Assembly (NCBI RefSeq): GCF_009758125.1
Contig: NZ_WRXO01000004.1
Location: forward strand, 558,001 to 622,000
Direction of reading: 5' to 3'
Source of the DNA: Chitinophaga oryziterrae
Lineage (GTDB): Bacteria; Bacteroidota; Bacteroidia; Chitinophagales; Chitinophagaceae
DNA: 64,000 nt
Part shown: positions 61,223 through 64,000 of the stretch, in pieces
How the letters are laid out: the number at the start of each line of letters is the position of its first letter
How positions within the stretch are numbered: position 1 is the first letter of the stretch
Notes under the pieces: generated by a model
The model's database searches: none
The model's input: the letters and a program-made list of their open reading frames with translations, nothing else
Told to the model about the DNA's origin: nothing
Position numbers and translations under genes: made by a program

Positions 61223-62422
61223 TTACATTTTCATTCCTGCCATAGGATCAGCACCTTTCTTAAAAATATATTCACTATTAAGTAGATAAGCACCGCTGAT
61301 AACAACAATATCCCCCTCCTGCAAACCAGACTTAATTTCAATGGACTCGTCAGCTTCCAGCCCGGTTTCTACCATCCTGTTCTCAAAATTATTTTTGCCT
61401 GTCCTTACCCATACCGATGCTCCTTTTGCGTCACGGATAACAGCGTCAACAGGAAGTGACAACGAATGATGCTGACGGCTTTTAAGCGTTACATACGCCG
61501 GCATACCAGGCTTTAACTGGTTATTGTAATTAGGTATGGTTACTCTTATCAGGTTAATCCTTGTATCAGGACTGATTTCTGGGTTTTCGAAATCTATCCG
61601 TCCTTTTATCTCTTTACCGGGCATATCAGGAATTTGAACAACAGCATCTCCCTTCTGGTCTATTAATGATAATTGCGAGGCATATACCTGCGCTTCTGCC
61701 CATAATACGGATAAATCTGCCAGATGGACCACGCTGCCGCCCTCAGTTACATAATCGCCTTCTTTTACATCCAGTGTGGTAATAGTACCACTGGCCGTAC
61801 TATAAAAGGAGGTAAGAGCCACATATTTTTTAGTAGTGGCTAATTCAGTAATCTGAGCTTCATTCATGCCCCACAATAGCAATTTATTTTTTGCAGCCTG
61901 CGCTAATTGGGTAAAATCTATAATTGAATTATCCAATGTTCTTTGTCTCTCCAATACTGAAATATATTCCTGTTTAGCATTATTAAGCTCTTCGCTGTAC
62001 AAATCAAAAAGCCTGGAGCCTTTAGTAATATGATCACCTATGTTCTTGTAGTATAGCTTATCAATCCTTCCTGCTACCCGCGCACTTACTATATTGATTT
62101 TCGATTCATCAATGTTTAATGTGGCACTCAATGTCATCTGATCGCCAATAGTTCCGTCCTTTATAGTATCTGTCCGGATATTCCCCAACTGTATTTGTTG
62201 TTCACTTAATTGAATGCCATCCATCTCTTCACTATTACTTTTCTTCACAGCCGTCAACTCCATATGACAAATAGGGCATTTACCCGGCTTACTCTCCATT
62301 ATCTGCGGATCCATTGAACAGGTATAGAACACGTCTGTATCCTTTGGCACATCGGCTTTTCTGCTTTTACAAGCTGCAAAAACAAGTAGTGCTGAAATGA
62401 CTATAAAAAGTATCTTTTTCAT
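61223..62422 (-). CDS. heavy-metal RND efflux adaptor (CusB-like) lipoprotein, copy 2
   Basis: Periplasmic adaptor subunit of a heavy-metal efflux (HME-RND) pump, 399 residues. Lipobox FAAC with C18; a heavy-metal-binding motif (YTCSMDPQI, C35; CPICH with C49 and C52); then the barrel-sandwich and hairpin regions (SARVAGRIDKLYYKNIGD; GTITTLDVKEGDYV) and a C-terminal beta-barrel. It lies 3 nt after a homologous adaptor gene, so the operon has two. Substrate probably copper, silver or a related ion. Confidence 0.9.
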   Translation of the reverse strand: MKKILFIVISALLVFAACKSRKADVPKDTDVFYTCSMDPQIMESKPGKCPICHMELTAVKKSNSEEMDGIQLSEQQIQLGNIRTDTIKDGTIGDQMTLSATLNIDESKINIVSARVAGRIDKLYYKNIGDHITKGSRLFDLYSEELNNAKQEYISVLERQRTLDNSIIDFTQLAQAAKNKLLLWGMNEAQITELATTKKYVALTSFYSTASGTITTLDVKEGDYVTEGGSVVHLADLSVLWAEAQVYASQLSLIDQKGDAVVQIPDMPGKEIKGRIDFENPEISPDTRINLIRVTIPNYNNQLKPGMPAYVTLKSRQHHSLSLPVDAVIRDAKGASVWVRTGKNNFENRMVETGLEADESIEIKSGLQEGDIVVISGAYLLNSEYIFKKGADPMAGMKM

Positions 62423-62425
62423 TGC

Positions 62426-63631
62426 CTAATTATTTACTTTGATAAAACTTTCGCTATCAGCCAGGTATTGGGCATTTTCGGCAACACTATCCGTTGCAGA
62501 TAATCCTTTTAGTATTTCTATTTTATTATTATTTACCAATCCTGTTTCTACTTTATGCGCTTTAAAACCACCGGCTGATCTGAGGAAAACTATCTTATCC
62601 AGACCAAGTGAAATAATGGCATCTTTCGGTAACCAGTTTGCATTAACTGCATTGCCCCGGATGAGTGCTTTTACCTGGCTTCCTACCGGAATATGTAGTG
62701 TTGAATTGTCAAAAACTACCCTTGCGGTTATCGTTTTGTTCTCTTTTCTTATAACTGGTTCAATAAAATCAATTGTTGCTAAAAAGCTTTTCTCCGGTGC
62801 TGTTTCAGGTATGATCTGTACTTTATTCCCTACCTTAACAAAAGATTGGCGGTCGGTGTAAATATTCAGCAATGCCCAAAGGTGATGCGCATTATATACC
62901 GAAAATACAGGCTGCCCCTGCTGTACGTACATCCCTTCTCTTACGTCCAGTTCCCTTGTTACTAGGGAATTTCTCATTTCTGACGGAGCCATGTTTTTTG
63001 CCGGATCATGAATATGCCCGCTATAATTGCTGTATATTGAAACAGCGGTTAAAGATTTGCCGTTTTGTATTACCTGCTGTAATTGCTGTGTGGTTACCCC
63101 CAACAGCAACAATCTTTCTTTCGCAGCATTTATCAGTGTTGTATTGGTGGGGTCATTCTTTAAAAGAAACAGAAGGTTTTGCTGGTCGGTCATTAATTCA
63201 GGACTGTAAATATCCATCACCTTTTGCCCTGCTCTAACATCCTGAAAATTATACCTTAGATAAAGTTTCTCAATTCTTCCAGAAACCCTTGCGGAAATAT
63301 TTCCTATCATTCTTGTATCGTAGGCAATGGTACCCAGCGCTTCTGTTTGAATAGTATCACTATCCGGCTGTATGGTGATAACAGGGATAGAAGACACCAC
63401 AAATCCATTGGTAGGTTTAAGTAAAGTGTTCAGGTCAACTTCCTTTATTGCTTTTTCATCAGCCCCTTTTTTTACCAGCGTCATTCCACAGATAGGGCAG
63501 TTGCCGGGTTTATCCCGTATGATCTGAGGGTGCATAGAGCAGGTGTATTCTCCCTGCTGTGTATGGCTTTTACAGGATACCAGGCTGATAACAACTATGA
63601 ATAATCCAATAATATGTTTATACCGGCTCAT
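62426..63631 (-). CDS. heavy-metal RND efflux adaptor (CusB-like) lipoprotein, copy 1
   Basis: Second periplasmic adaptor of the same pump type, 401 residues, with lipobox LVSC (C20), the YTCSMHPQI motif (C31) and CPICG (C45, C48). Sandwich regions are ISARVSGRIEKLYLRYNFQD and the following hairpin; the C-terminal part resembles the other adaptor. The two adaptor proteins differ over most of their length, so this is an old duplication or two functional types. It follows the TolC-like gene by 12 nt. The pump gene (CusA-like) should lie beyond the right edge. Confidence 0.9.
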   Translation of the reverse strand: MSRYKHIIGLFIVVISLVSCKSHTQQGEYTCSMHPQIIRDKPGNCPICGMTLVKKGADEKAIKEVDLNTLLKPTNGFVVSSIPVITIQPDSDTIQTEALGTIAYDTRMIGNISARVSGRIEKLYLRYNFQDVRAGQKVMDIYSPELMTDQQNLLFLLKNDPTNTTLINAAKERLLLLGVTTQQLQQVIQNGKSLTAVSIYSNYSGHIHDPAKNMAPSEMRNSLVTRELDVREGMYVQQGQPVFSVYNAHHLWALLNIYTDRQSFVKVGNKVQIIPETAPEKSFLATIDFIEPVIRKENKTITARVVFDNSTLHIPVGSQVKALIRGNAVNANWLPKDAIISLGLDKIVFLRSAGGFKAHKVETGLVNNNKIEILKGLSATDSVAENAQYLADSESFIKVNN

Positions 63632-63643
63632 ACTTTTTTCTTT

Positions 63644-64000
63644 TTATTGTATTTCCAATATTCTTTCCATTTCAGCCTGCATCAATAGCAACTGTTGTAA
63701 CTGTTCAAGGTATTCGAGTTGCGTCATGTTTAACGTTTCCCAGGCGTCGTATAAGGTAAAGAGCTGTTCCGTGTTTTGTTCATATGCCAGCTGCATGACC
63801 TGGAAATTTCTTTTTAATGCAGGAATGATATTTTCATCAAACAATTTTATCTGCTTTTTCTTTAGCGCTATTTCATTTTTCATGTTATAAGCAGCACCGC
63901 TTACATCATTTACCATCATTTGCCTTTGCTGGTTCAGTGAGGATACCTTCCATTTAAGGCTTTCCACATTGGCATTAACTGTTTTCGATGACCATTTTGC
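63644..64000 (-). CDS. TolC-family outer-membrane efflux protein (5' end outside window)
   Basis: C-terminal part (118 residues) of a TolC-like outer-membrane channel protein. The visible region is a long amphipathic coiled-coil stretch (about 63700-63960) with the usual TolC pattern of heptad residues and a typical ending (MTQLEYLEQLQQLLLMQAEMERILEIQ region). It stands first in the visible part of the leftward efflux operon. Truncated only by the window edge; its start cannot be given. Confidence 0.8.
   Translation of the reverse strand, partial: AKWSSKTVNANVESLKWKVSSLNQQRQMMVNDVSGAAYNMKNEIALKKKQIKLFDENIIPALKRNFQVMQLAYEQNTEQLFTLYDAWETLNMTQLEYLEQLQQLLLMQAEMERILEIQ

Noticed and set aside
1..64000. 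tRNA, rRNA, CRISPR, transposase or phage genes
   Set aside because: None was seen on reading both strands; a tRNAscan or IS search would be needed to exclude small degenerate elements.

Overview
The window looks like a piece of chromosome from a Bacteroidota bacterium of the Chitinophagaceae, most likely Chitinophaga or a close relative. The evidence is an exported GH18 chitinase with a type IX secretion C-terminal domain, a SusC/SusD pair, kdp genes with an added porin and a split KdpD, several Bacteroidota-type -7 boxes (TAnnTTTG), and a moderate GC content judged by eye. No rRNA, tRNA, CRISPR array, insertion sequence or phage was seen. Gene density is high and almost every gene is ordinary chromosomal stock.

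Layout. 1-3.5 kb: a leftward suf operon (flavin reductase, SufA-like, SufB, SufC cut by the window edge) with a divergent SufR-like regulator carrying a cysteine cluster. 3.5-7 kb: EamA transporter, two GNAT acetyltransferases, AI-2E permease, AraC/GyrI-like regulator. 7.3-9.1 kb: outer-membrane barrel protein and two low-complexity secreted proteins. 9.2-18.5 kb: UbiD-type decarboxylase, RF3, MacB-like permease, TsaD, TrmN6-like methyltransferase, a saccharopine-dehydrogenase-like enzyme and a DUF1275 protein. 18.5-25 kb: chitinase, SDR, six-hairpin glycosidase-like protein, NlpC/P60 lipoprotein. 25-33 kb: methyltransferase, a three-gene operon for an alpha-oxoamine synthase with a GcvH-like protein that lacks the lipoyl lysine, a divergent Crp/Fnr regulator, and a TPR histidine kinase with a sigma-54 response regulator. 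33-41.7 kb: alpha/beta hydrolases, cupin, ABC exporter, SDR, AraC, a beta-propeller-like protein and an M20 hydrolase. 41.8-48.6 kb: a small cysteine-rich exported peptide, a propeller-like membrane-anchored protein, a MauE-like redox membrane protein, then SusC/SusD. 48.8-52.4 kb: a Zeta-toxin-like module, aldo/keto reductase, AraC, zincin-like protein. 52.5-61.2 kb: the kdp potassium-uptake operon, preceded by two tiny membrane ORFs besides KdpF. 61.2-64 kb: the 3' part of a heavy-metal RND efflux operon with two tandem adaptors and a TolC-like protein cut by the edge.

The best candidates for something undescribed are the peptide/propeller/MauE cassette (41.85-43.52 kb), the lysine-less GcvH-like protein in the lipid-type oxoamine synthase operon (25.9-28.0 kb), and the two small membrane ORFs ahead of kdpF. 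A separate pattern is that five genes have a perfect TAnnTTTG box ending only 4-5 nt before the start codon, which predicts leaderless mRNAs. All functional names come from reading motifs; no database search was run.
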